This document shows, in pieces, positions 41,796-49,026 of a stretch of DNA of 49,026 bases (position 1 is the first letter of the stretch; every line of letters starts with the position of its first letter). The DNA lies in NCBI RefSeq assembly GCF_013035425.1, contig NZ_WQHX01000013.1:1-49026 (forward strand), given 5' to 3'. The stretch is from Ruegeria arenilitoris (GTDB lineage: Bacteria > Pseudomonadota > Alphaproteobacteria > Rhodobacterales > Rhodobacteraceae). Below the pieces are notes generated by a model. That model saw only the letters and a program-made list of their open reading frames with translations. It was not told the origin of the DNA and made no database searches. The translations under genes were made by a program, and so were the position numbers.

Positions 41796-41886
41796 GGAAA
41801 TCCAATCTGGGTCTGAGATGTAATGCTTTCAGTGTCGAGAGGGATAGTGCTTTCGTCAATCCGTTCGGCGCGGCTAATCTGTCTGC

Positions 41887-41952
41887 TTTGGGCTCAACTC
41901 GGTCATTCGCTGCACTCAGCTTGAACGACTGCAATGCGGACAAACCAGTCGT
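41887..41952. repeat. Dispersed TTTGGGCTC repeat, copy E
   Basis: It starts TTTGGGCTCAACTCGGTCAT, continues TCGCTGC and ends AATGCGGACAAACCAGTCG, matching copies A and B. It fills most of the spacer between the cupin and cyclase genes. Confidence 0.6.
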
Positions 41953-41955
41953 ACA

Positions 41956-43680
41956 CTAACTGGATGAGTCAGTAGTTCTTTCTGGAATGCCGGCTAGACG
42001 TAAACCGTCAATAAGGTGCTCCAGATCACTCTTATTTTTATAGGGAAGCCTTTCATAGATTTTCGTCAGTGACTCTTCTGGTCGTAGTTTCAGATACTCT
42101 CCGGAATGCATTTGAGCAGCTTCCAGATCATCCAGTTTCGCATAAGCGGCCGCCAAAATCTGGTGCAAACCGTCATGGTCCGGATATCGTCCCAGCCCTT
42201 CTTCAAGTGCCGCGATAGCGGCATCGTAGCTCTTAGTGAGATACAGTGCCGTCCCCAACACTTCGTAGTAGAAACCCATGGCGAATACTGGATTGTACCG
42301 CAAGGCGAGCTGCGCCTCTTTAACCGCGTCTTCGCTGGCGCCGGACGTAATGAGATAGTAGCCCAATGCGAAATGCGCGTCGGCGCTACTTGGTTCCAAC
42401 TCTACCGCTTTTCGCCCTTCTGCGACGGCGAGCGAGTGCCTTTTTGTCCAACAATACACGTCGCCAAGAACCATATGGGCCTTGCCTAGGCCAGCATCTA
42501 ACCGTACGGCTTGCTTTGCATGCTTCAAAGCCAAATCAAGTGAAGCTTTGGGATCAGAACTCCAACGTTGATTGGCGTCATGCACTAAGGCCCAAGCGAG
42601 CCCTGCGTGTGCTGGCGCGTATTCTGGATCCTGTTCGATGGCACGGGAATAAAGTTCAATTGCCTTGACGTTGTCGATCTTAGTGGTGCGAGCGTGAAAA
42701 GCATTGCCTTGTAAGACGTAGTCGTAAGCCTTCAAGCTTTTGACTTCCTTTCGAAAAGCACGCTCTTGTTCCGCTCGAGTAAGAGTAACCGTCAGTGTGG
42801 CAACAATGCTTTCGGCAATACGGTCTTGGAAGTCAAAAACTTCTGCCAAATCTCCGTCAAAACGGTCAGCCCAAAGCTGGGTTGAATTAACTGTGTCTAT
42901 CAAACTGGCGTTGACACGTACACGGCCGCTTCCCCTGCGTACAGTGCCCTCAAGAACATAGCGAACACCTAGCTCGCGCGCTGCCTCCCCAACGGATTGT
43001 GAGCGATGTTTGTATTCTCGGGTTGCATTGCGAGCAATAACAACAAGACCTGAAATCTTGGATAAGTCGGTTGCGATGTCGTCCGCGACACCTTCGGAAA
43101 AATACTCATCCTCGGGGTCGTTTGACATGTTTTCAAAGGGCAGAACCGCGATGGATGGCTTTTCTTGTTTTGTTGCAACCACTCCTTTTGCGGGCCAGCG
43201 AAACACCCTAATCGGGTGCTCTAATCCTTTGATGTTGTGCTCACCGGCATCAACGAAATTTGCTTCGACCCTATTTCCCACACTTTCATGAACTAGCGAG
43301 GAAACACACACTCCGTCAGGCTCGGCCAAGGCTTCGAGCCGGGCCGCTACGTTCACGCCGTCGCCAAAAATGTCATCGCCATCAACAATTATATCACCAA
43401 GATTGACTCCGATCCGAAGCCTGATCTTACCGTTCGTCTCTCGGTTCCGTTGTTGTATCCTAACCGCTGCATCGACGGCATCGACCACGCTGGAAAACTC
43501 TACGAGTGCACCGTCGCCCATCTTCTTTACGATCCGTCCTCGCCGAGCAGCAACGATTGGATCAAAAGTTTCAGTCCAATGAAGCTGCAAAGCTGCCAGA
43601 GTACCGGCTTCATTCACGCTCATCAAACGGGAATATCCGACCACATCTGCTATAAGTATTGCTGTTAGTCGTCGCGCCAT
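41956..43680 (-). CDS. Class III adenylate/guanylate cyclase with TolB/FlgO-like and TPR domains
   Basis: A 574-residue protein. Residues 1-165 are a class III nucleotide cyclase domain with metal aspartates D12 (ADVVGYS) and D56 (KKMGDGALVEF) and a GDGVNVAARLEALA motif. Residues about 172-310 resemble the TolB-like/FlgO domain (SIAVLPFENMSNDPEDEYFS). Residues about 330-560 are tetratricopeptide repeats (for example DPEYAPAHAGLAWAL and PSSADAHFALGYYL). No membrane helix is seen. This architecture is common in rhizobia and roseobacters and is thought to make cAMP in response to an unknown input. It is not obviously linked to its neighbours. Confidence 0.85.
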   Translation of the reverse strand: MARRLTAILIADVVGYSRLMSVNEAGTLAALQLHWTETFDPIVAARRGRIVKKMGDGALVEFSSVVDAVDAAVRIQQRNRETNGKIRLRIGVNLGDIIVDGDDIFGDGVNVAARLEALAEPDGVCVSSLVHESVGNRVEANFVDAGEHNIKGLEHPIRVFRWPAKGVVATKQEKPSIAVLPFENMSNDPEDEYFSEGVADDIATDLSKISGLVVIARNATREYKHRSQSVGEAARELGVRYVLEGTVRRGSGRVRVNASLIDTVNSTQLWADRFDGDLAEVFDFQDRIAESIVATLTVTLTRAEQERAFRKEVKSLKAYDYVLQGNAFHARTTKIDNVKAIELYSRAIEQDPEYAPAHAGLAWALVHDANQRWSSDPKASLDLALKHAKQAVRLDAGLGKAHMVLGDVYCWTKRHSLAVAEGRKAVELEPSSADAHFALGYYLITSGASEDAVKEAQLALRYNPVFAMGFYYEVLGTALYLTKSYDAAIAALEEGLGRYPDHDGLHQILAAAYAKLDDLEAAQMHSGEYLKLRPEESLTKIYERLPYKNKSDLEHLIDGLRLAGIPERTTDSSS

Positions 43681-43835
43681 TTCCGCTCCTACTCGATGCT
43701 GAAGCTAACGAAACGAATTGTGGAAATCTATCGGTGAAACAGTTGTCAGGAAAACGTATTGCGATGAATCTCGAGAAGATTCTTCAAAAATCTATATGAT
43801 TTCTGCACAAAAGAATCCGAAAACTTGTAGACTGT

Positions 43836-43878
43836 TTTGGGCTCGTAGCCGTCATCTGAGTCTTTCTGTCAGATGACT
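43836..43878. repeat. Dispersed TTTGGGCTC repeat, copy F (perfect hairpin)
   Basis: A TTTTGGGCTCGTAGCC head is followed by GTCATCTGA (43851-43859), a 9-base loop and TCAGATGAC (43869-43877). The 9-base stem is perfect. It lies in the spacer between the cyclase gene start and the terminase gene end, close to the left limit of the phage-like block. Confidence 0.7.
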
Positions 43879-43943
43879 GCTTAGGGGTGGATAGCAGTCA
43901 TAGCTTGGTCGCTTTTCAAGTCACACAATGAGGTTTGCCGGTG

Positions 43944-45371
43944 TTACAGAACTCTGCCCAATTTCCTTTTGTAGCGGGAACAATGACGCAACTCGTGTAA
44001 GGTATAATCAAGAGAGAGCAATGCCTGCGACATGCTATCGACCTGATCATCGTGTTTGCCATTAGGGAAGGCAGCGACTTCGGCCAGAAAGGCTTCTTTA
44101 CATGGTGCAGATGCTGGCAACCTGACCTGCCCCCGTTCGATCTTTGGAGACTGAATGGACATCCGCTCATCTTTAGCGAGTTTTGGATTATGTGACCTTA
44201 CACCTTCCCTGGCCTGACGGCGCAGATGGTCGTACACACCGCGACCTGCACCAACCGTTTCGACAATGAGCAGATTTGGCCTCCATTTCTTGCGAAGCTT
44301 TGTCGCTGCACTCAAAAGGTCCGGTTGCAGGTATTGCTGACGATGAACGTCCAACAAATCGATGTAGTTGCCAATCAGCCCCCACGTTGTGCAGACAGAG
44401 TAGTCATTGGATTCCCCAGGAACCGACGCCGTGTCCCAACTCTGAACAATTGCTTCATAGTCGTTCGGTCGCAGGTCATCTGGGATGACTCCGAACCATT
44501 CTGGCTTCACGATATTCCCGCCCGTCGGCACGGGTGACTGCTGGTACTGCGCCTCGAACTTTGCGTCACCAATCTCAAGGCGAAGCGCGTCGAGTTCCTC
44601 AAGATCAATGTGTTGGGGCAACAGGATGTCACCTTTTCGTCGCGTCCAGATTAACCCTTCCGGCATGGCGATCTCCCTCTCACGAACTTCGATCACCGGA
44701 AGCTCAAAGACTTCCCACAAACCGGTTTGGATCAGCCGCCCAGGCAGATCATCCTGATGGAGTCGCTGAGCCACGACGGCCACACGCGCATCTTTGCGTT
44801 GATCCAGCCGCATCAAGGCACTGCCACTAAACCACTCCCAAACCTTTTCCCGGTGGGCTTCAGAAAATACATCCTCAGCCTTACTCGGGTCGTCGACGAT
44901 GAAGAGCTTACCGCCCTTGCCCGTCATTGGTCCGCCTACAGAGGTGGCGATCCTCTGGCCACCCAGTGTCGTGCGCAAGTCGGAGACAGTGGCCTTTTTC
45001 TTATCAATCTCCAGGTCAGGGAAAATGGCACGTGTCAGGTCGTGGTCCATAAGTCGGCGCGATTGCCAGCTGAAGTCTTCCGCAAGACTAGCGCCATAGC
45101 TGGCGGTGATGACTTTTGTGGAAGGGTTTCTGCCCTGGACCCAGACCGGAAACACAACACTTGCACAAAATGACTTCAGATGGCGTGGCGGCAAAATGAT
45201 CAGCAGCCGCCGGATATCACCACGCTCCAGTCGTTCCAACTGATAACACAGGGCCCGGATATACCGGGCAGCATGGAATTTGGCGTCTGGCTGAAGAACG
45301 CCAAACGCAGCCTGAACAAAGGCCATAAGGTTGCTGGCACACAGGGCACGAACGATATCAATAGGCGGCAT
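43944..45371 (-). CDS. Phage terminase large subunit
   Basis: A 475-residue packaging ATPase/nuclease. The Walker A-like motif LLIILPPRHLKS, Walker B LFIVDDPSKAEDV and nuclease acidic residues in QSWDTASVPG and HDDQVDSMS are all present, so the protein looks functional. The start chosen is the ATG at 45371, which has GAGGAG seven bases upstream; other in-frame ATGs extend to 45401. It overlaps the end of the DUF5681 gene by 14 bases. Downstream, where a portal gene would be expected, lie a dispersed repeat and a non-phage cyclase gene. A relic of a related terminase is at 19240. Confidence 0.9.
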   Translation of the reverse strand: MPPIDIVRALCASNLMAFVQAAFGVLQPDAKFHAARYIRALCYQLERLERGDIRRLLIILPPRHLKSFCASVVFPVWVQGRNPSTKVITASYGASLAEDFSWQSRRLMDHDLTRAIFPDLEIDKKKATVSDLRTTLGGQRIATSVGGPMTGKGGKLFIVDDPSKAEDVFSEAHREKVWEWFSGSALMRLDQRKDARVAVVAQRLHQDDLPGRLIQTGLWEVFELPVIEVREREIAMPEGLIWTRRKGDILLPQHIDLEELDALRLEIGDAKFEAQYQQSPVPTGGNIVKPEWFGVIPDDLRPNDYEAIVQSWDTASVPGESNDYSVCTTWGLIGNYIDLLDVHRQQYLQPDLLSAATKLRKKWRPNLLIVETVGAGRGVYDHLRRQAREGVRSHNPKLAKDERMSIQSPKIERGQVRLPASAPCKEAFLAEVAAFPNGKHDDQVDSMSQALLSLDYTLHELRHCSRYKRKLGRVL

Positions 45372-45813
45372 CGTCATTCTCCTCATTTTCCGGGTGGTCA
45401 CTGTTCTCTGCCAGTTCCGAGTGCGCCGTCTCGACTACACCGACCCAGTCTGCGTGCGTTTTGAGAACACCGAGCAGGTTTTCCGAAAGCTCCGGCGCCT
45501 TTGGCACCGACAGGTCCGCGTCGGAGATGCCGAGTATCTGAGAGATGAACTTGATACTGCCGAGGTCTCCGTTCATAGCCTTGTTAAACACTGCAACAAG
45601 CATGGCTTCCCCTTGCGTCATCGTAACCGCCACTCCGTTTTGGTGGACCACAATTTCTTTGGCCGACAGCTCTTTGAGCTGATCAAGCAGCGATTGCTCT
45701 TTCTTTTTCTTGCCCGTGGGGTTCCCGGATTGCCCTTTTGACCATTGCGTGTGTTTGGGTGGCTTCTTGTACCCAACGTCGTATGGCTCGTCTGGATCGT
45801 TTTCAGTCGACAT
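45358..45813 (-). CDS. DUF5681-like protein, probable terminase small-subunit-type partner
   Basis: A 151-residue protein with the DUF5681 signature KPPKHTQWSKGQSGNPTGKKK near the N-terminus, a helical middle (EAMLVAVFNKAMNGDLGSIK) and an acidic tail. Such proteins often lie immediately before phage terminase large subunits and may recognise phage DNA; this role is inferred from position. The ATG at 45813 overlaps the methyltransferase stop (ATGA), and the stop lies inside the terminase start region. A longer frame to 45987 runs through the methyltransferase gene and is rejected. Confidence 0.75.
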   Translation of the reverse strand: MSTENDPDEPYDVGYKKPPKHTQWSKGQSGNPTGKKKKEQSLLDQLKELSAKEIVVHQNGVAVTMTQGEAMLVAVFNKAMNGDLGSIKFISQILGISDADLSVPKAPELSENLLGVLKTHADWVGVVETAHSELAENSDHPENEENDDAAY

Positions 45814-47270
45814 CAGAACGCCTCCTCTTCTGGACTGAAGTCCAGGACGGAATCGCTGCGGGTACGTTCCTGCATGGCATCGAACGGAACCCCGGTTCCA
45901 TCGTGCACAGCAGTGCCACCGGTCATCTGCTGCCATCGGCGAATGGCCAGATCGACATATCCAGGGTCGATCTCGACACCGATGCAACGTCGACGCGTGC
46001 GCTCAGCCGCCAGAAGCGTCGTGCCCGATCCAAGGAACGGATCGACGACCAGATCCCCGGGTGCGGTCACATCCAGCAACGCATCCATGACCAATCGGAT
46101 TGGCTTGACCGTTGGATGTACCCCAAAGTCATCATCGGTATCTTTGGCACCGCCGGTCGCCCCAGCGTAGTGCCAGACGTTCGAGCGGTTCCGCCCATTT
46201 GTGCCGAGTTGAACGTTGTTGAGATGCCCCTGCCCCGGCTTTCTAACCACGAAGACCAGCTCATGCTGGGAGCGGTAGAGGCTGCCCATGCCAGGGTTCG
46301 ATTTGACCCAGACACAGAAGTTAACCGGTTCGAGACCGAGCGTGCGCAACGCTGCCTCCATCTCACCGACATGGCGCCAGTCGATACACGCGAACAAGAC
46401 ACCGCCTGGTCGCAGAATGGTCGAAGCGTTGCCGACGGTTTCAAAAAGAAAGTCCGTGAACACCTCTCGGCTCATCTCACCGGAGGCTTCGGCGAACTCT
46501 TCAAAACCCTGCTCTGCCCCGCGCACATGGCCGTTTATCTTCACGTTGTATGGTGGATCTGTGAACACAACATCGGCCAGAGCGCCATCGAGCACGGCCG
46601 CCAGCCTGTCCCCATCCCGCGCCGATCCGCAAAAAATGACGTGATCTCCGAGGCGCCACTGATCCCCTGGTTGGCTGACGGGTTTTGTCTGTGCCCCCGC
46701 GAACCCGGAGATATCATCGTCGGGGTCTGGTTGGTCGGTCTCACCCGTGCCAAACTGAATGGCTTCGATTTCCGGAATGGCAAACCCGGGGATCTCGATC
46801 TCATCGCTTATCTCGATGATCTCATTGATCTCAAGACGCAGACCCTCGGCATCCCACACGCCGGTCTCTTGCAGTTTGTTGAGCGACAGGGTGAGACGAC
46901 GGATCTCGACATCGGGTAGATCGTCGACAAGGATGCAAGGTACTTTGCCTGCCTCAAGGCGGCGGGCCGCCGCAAGGCGGACATGCCCATCAATCACCTC
47001 GTAGCGCTGACCTCCCGGTTTGCTTCGCACCAGGATCGGGATTTTGAACCCAAACCTCTCGATCGCTCGCAGAACTGCATCTTCCTGATCCTTTAGCCCG
47101 CGACGCACACGTCGAGGCGCCGCGTCGATGAGGTTGACCGCGATCCAAACAAAAAGGAATTCACGAAAAGGGTCGTTCTGGAGCACAACCTGCGGGTCGC
47201 CTGACGGACCTGCAGTCGCTTGATTGCCGACATCTGCTGCGTCGGGCTTGGAGTTTTCCTGATCTTTCAC
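45813..47270 (-). CDS. ParB-domain DNA methyltransferase
   Basis: A 485-residue protein from the GTG at 47270, which has AAGGAGG seven bases upstream; a frame open to 47426 lacks such a site. Residues about 30-140 form a ParB/sulfiredoxin-like nuclease domain (GQRYEVIDGHVRLAAARRLE). Residues about 230-450 form an N4/N6 DNA methyltransferase with the catalytic DPPY motif in VVFTDPPYNVKING first and the AdoMet motif DPFLGSGTTLLAAERT later, the beta-class order. These fused proteins are common in prophages and mobile elements of alphaproteobacteria, where they may protect phage DNA or alter regulation. The recognition sequence is unknown. Confidence 0.87.
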   Translation of the reverse strand: MKDQENSKPDAADVGNQATAGPSGDPQVVLQNDPFREFLFVWIAVNLIDAAPRRVRRGLKDQEDAVLRAIERFGFKIPILVRSKPGGQRYEVIDGHVRLAAARRLEAGKVPCILVDDLPDVEIRRLTLSLNKLQETGVWDAEGLRLEINEIIEISDEIEIPGFAIPEIEAIQFGTGETDQPDPDDDISGFAGAQTKPVSQPGDQWRLGDHVIFCGSARDGDRLAAVLDGALADVVFTDPPYNVKINGHVRGAEQGFEEFAEASGEMSREVFTDFLFETVGNASTILRPGGVLFACIDWRHVGEMEAALRTLGLEPVNFCVWVKSNPGMGSLYRSQHELVFVVRKPGQGHLNNVQLGTNGRNRSNVWHYAGATGGAKDTDDDFGVHPTVKPIRLVMDALLDVTAPGDLVVDPFLGSGTTLLAAERTRRRCIGVEIDPGYVDLAIRRWQQMTGGTAVHDGTGVPFDAMQERTRSDSVLDFSPEEEAF

Positions 47271-47608
47271 AGCCGCGCCTCCTTGGCTTGGGCCGAGGCA
47301 CGAGAGATAGGCTGGGGATACATCGCTGGGAGCTGTTACACCAGCCGACACTCTGCGCACCTCTTGGGTTACGGGTCGGTGGTCGCAAGCATCCTTCTGC
47401 GACGGGTTGGCATCACATTGCGCCAAAGAACCCCCTGCGTCAAGGATAATTATCGTTGGTTGACAAACGCTTAGAAGGGGAATAAGCCCGCGCGCTCTTT
47501 CGACTGGACTTCTGTTTCGAACAGAGCGTCATTGGTCTCACGCCCGGGGTCCGGGCGTACTTCGGTAGGACCGGCAGGGTGCCGGCCCGTAAAACCGAGG
47601 AAACCAGG
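47271..47608. promoter_or_regulatory. Divergent control region with two GC-rich hairpins
   Basis: A 338-base region between the methyltransferase and DUF3489 genes. ACGCCCGG-GGT-CCGGGCGT at 47540-47558 and CCGGCA-GGG-TGCCGG at 47571-47585 are both perfect stem-loops with 3-base loops, placed within 70 bases of the DUF3489 start. They could be operator sites or a structured leader. A TTGACA occurs at 47460-47465 but no good -10 box follows at the right spacing. Confidence 0.45.
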
Positions 47609-47851
47609 ATGCCAAATCTCACACCCAAATCGAAGCCTGAGACCAAGTCGGCGCTCGTACGCCGCATGCTGGCCCGCAAGGCTGGCGCCGATCTGATTGC
47701 CTTGCAGAAAGCCACCGGCTGGCAACCCCATTCGGTGCGCGCCGCGCTCAGCACCCTGCGCAAGGCCGGTTACAAGATCGACCGCCTGCCGCCCGATACC
47801 AACGGTGGAACCGCAACCTACAAGATCACTGCGGAGCCGACCGCGACATGA
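47609..47851 (+). CDS. DUF3489 protein
   Basis: An 80-residue protein with the DUF3489 pattern LVRRMLARKAGADLIALQKAT, GWQPHSVRAALSTLRKAGY and DRLPPDTNGGTATYKI, which looks like a winged-helix DNA-binding fold. The ATG at 47609 has GAGGAAACCAGG upstream; a GTG at 47579 is less likely. It overlaps the DUF2924 gene by four bases (ATGA). In alphaproteobacteria DUF3489, DUF2924 and a large serine recombinase form a recurrent trio in mobile elements, so a role in controlling recombination is a plausible inference. Confidence 0.85.
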   Translation: MPNLTPKSKPETKSALVRRMLARKAGADLIALQKATGWQPHSVRAALSTLRKAGYKIDRLPPDTNGGTATYKITAEPTAT

Positions 47852-48255
47852 CCGATCCCACAATCAGCGAGATCGAAGCGATGGACCGTGCGGCGCTGAT
47901 CGCCGCCTGGACCACGCTCTTTGGACCCCCTGTCCCCAAGGGGCTCAGCCAGTCCTTTCTGCGCCGCTTCCTCGCCTTCGAAGTCCAGGCGCGCCGGTAT
48001 GGCGGTTTGCCCAAGGGATTTGACACTGATCTCAACCGCCGCGTCGCGGCAGCTCCAACGCCGTCGTCACCGACACTCAAGCCCGGCGGGCGCCTGCTGC
48101 GCGAGTGGAACGGCGTGACCCACGCTGTTGACGTTCTGGATCACGGGTATCGTTGGAATGGCGAGGTGTATCGATCCCTCTCTGCTGCGGCGCGTGCTAT
48201 CACTGGGGCACGGTGGTCAGGACCCCGGTTCTTCGGCTTGAAGGACGGGCGCTGA
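47848..48255 (+). CDS. DUF2924 protein
   Basis: A 135-residue protein of the DUF2924 family. Visible features are LIAAWTTLFGPPVPKGLSQ, then LRRFLAFEVQARRYGGLP, LKPGGRLLREWNGVTHAVDV and a C-terminal YRSLSAAARAITGARWSGPRFFGL. The last part resembles the RAMA/DNA-binding-like domain found in such proteins. The start overlaps DUF3489 (ATGA) and the stop overlaps the recombinase start (TGATG), so the three genes are coupled. Its function is not established; it probably assists or regulates the recombinase. Confidence 0.87.
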   Translation: MTDPTISEIEAMDRAALIAAWTTLFGPPVPKGLSQSFLRRFLAFEVQARRYGGLPKGFDTDLNRRVAAAPTPSSPTLKPGGRLLREWNGVTHAVDVLDHGYRWNGEVYRSLSAAARAITGARWSGPRFFGLKDGR

Positions 48256-49026
48256 TGGCCCCTTCGAAAATCCGCTGCGCAATCTATACCCGCAAATCTT
48301 CAGAAGACGGCCTGGACCAGGACTTCAATTCGCTCGATGCGCAGTACGAAGCATGTTCGGCTTTTGTCGCCAGCCAGAAGCACGAAGGTTGGGTGCTGGC
48401 CCGGGCCCGCTTTGACGATGGCGGTGTGTCGGGCGGAACCCTCGATCGCCCTGCCCTGACCCAACTGCTGTCTGAGATCGATGCGGGCCGCATCGGCATG
48501 GTGGTGGTCTACAAGATCGACCGCCTGACGCGGTCACTGGCCGACTTCGCCCGTCTGGTCGAGCGGTTTGAGGCCTCAGGCTGTTCGTTTGTTTCCGTGA
48601 CCCAGGCCTTCAACACCGCATCTTCCATGGGACGGCTCACGCTCAACGTGCTGCTGTCCTTTGCCCAGTTCGAGCGCGAGGTCACCGCTGAGCGAATCCG
48701 GGACAAGATCGCAGCGTCGAAGAAGCTGGGTATGTGGATGGGAGGTGTGCCGCCGCTGGGCTATGATCCGCATCCCGACAAACAGGTCCGGGCGCTTGTC
48801 GTCAATGCTATGGAGGCCAAGACGATCCGAGCACTGTTCGAACTCTACGACCACCACGGCAAGATCACGGATGTCGAACGCGTGGCCGCTCGTATGGGGT
48901 TGCGCTCCAAGCGTCATCAGTTCCGTTCGGGTCGGGAACAGGGCGGTGGTCCTCTGTCCACTGGCCAGATTCACAAGATCCTCACGAACCCGGTCTACCT
49001 CGGCCGGATCCGCCACAAGGAGAAGA
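48255..49026 (+). CDS. Large serine recombinase (resolvase/invertase family), N-terminal part
   Basis: About 257 residues are visible, running off the end of the window without a stop. The N-terminal resolvase domain has the catalytic serine in IYTRKSSEDGLDQDF (Ser15 of YTRKS), the VVYKIDRLTRSLADF motif and MGRLTLNVLLSFAQFERE. The recombinase domain begins around KKLGMWMGGVPPLGYDPH and the zinc-ribbon region would lie beyond. These enzymes integrate and excise phage-like elements between short attachment sites. It starts in a TGATG junction with DUF2924. Together with the divergent terminase genes it indicates a mobile phage-like element. Confidence 0.92.
   Translation, partial: MAPSKIRCAIYTRKSSEDGLDQDFNSLDAQYEACSAFVASQKHEGWVLARARFDDGGVSGGTLDRPALTQLLSEIDAGRIGMVVVYKIDRLTRSLADFARLVERFEASGCSFVSVTQAFNTASSMGRLTLNVLLSFAQFEREVTAERIRDKIAASKKLGMWMGGVPPLGYDPHPDKQVRALVVNAMEAKTIRALFELYDHHGKITDVERVAARMGLRSKRHQFRSGREQGGGPLSTGQIHKILTNPVYLGRIRHKEK

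Noticed and set aside
43944..47270. Gene transfer agent locus of Rhodobacter type
   Set aside because: No portal, capsid or tail genes follow the terminase, and ParB-methyltransferase and serine recombinase genes are not part of that cluster.

Overview
The window looks like accessory DNA of a marine alphaproteobacterium of the Roseobacter group (Rhodobacteraceae). This rests on the gene families present: GlxA/CdhR-type regulators next to BKACE enzymes, ADP-forming acyl-CoA synthetases, AI-2E exporters, cyclase-TPR proteins and the DUF3489-DUF2924-recombinase trio. No rRNA, tRNA or CRISPR array was recognised by eye. Base composition appears to change along the window: GC-rich catabolic and phage-like ends enclose a visibly more AT-rich centre (about 21.8-33.6 kb). 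That suggests a mosaic of transferred blocks.

Region 1 (1-21770) is a catabolic island with an IS6-like element at each end, both in the same orientation; the left copy is cut by the window edge. Three transcription units are inferred. (a) A minus-strand operon of eight tightly coupled genes (9616 to 440): BKACE enzyme, ABC ATPase, periplasmic binding protein, two permeases, acyl-CoA dehydrogenase, ADP-forming acyl-CoA synthetase and a serine hydrolase. A GlxA/AraC regulator is divergent from it. (b) A minus-strand operon (15076 to 10788): aldehyde dehydrogenase, luciferase-like flavin monooxygenase, CaiD-like hydratase and L-carnitine-dehydrogenase-like enzyme. (c) A divergent plus-strand operon (15220 to 19142): RidA protein, alpha/beta hydrolase, a fused CaiB-type CoA transferase/flavin reductase and a DUF1185 protein. 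Together these supply uptake, a two-component flavin monooxygenase, aldehyde oxidation, CoA activation, dehydrogenation, hydration, 3-OH oxidation and beta-keto-acid cleavage. I infer breakdown of a carnitine-like betaine, or of an N-heterocycle funnelled into such a chain. The exact substrate cannot be read from sequence. Relics of a phage integrase and a terminase, then an HMA-CDF cation transporter, lie between this island and the second IS.

Region 2 (21771-37109) is rich in envelope and stress genes: cardiolipin synthase, holin-like and DUF883-like membrane proteins, two AI-2E exporters, an MscS channel, a DUF1269 coiled-coil protein, an outer-membrane barrel, a secreted DUF3604/DUF1254 pair with a divergent AraC regulator, a YihY/BrkB protein and an HdeD protein.

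Region 3 (37212-43680) is a patchwork. A decapitated arylsulfatase abuts a decapitated GcvT-type (dimethylglycine/sarcosine dehydrogenase) fragment. After these come an HpcH/HpaI aldolase, an MFS transporter, a cupin and a cyclase-TPR protein. A dispersed intergenic repeat starting TTTGGGCTC occurs in nearly every spacer.

Region 4 (43944-49026) is a phage-like block: large terminase, DUF5681 protein and ParB-methyltransferase on the minus strand, divergent from DUF3489, DUF2924 and a large serine recombinase that runs off the window. No portal or capsid gene follows the terminase, so the element looks incomplete or satellite-like.
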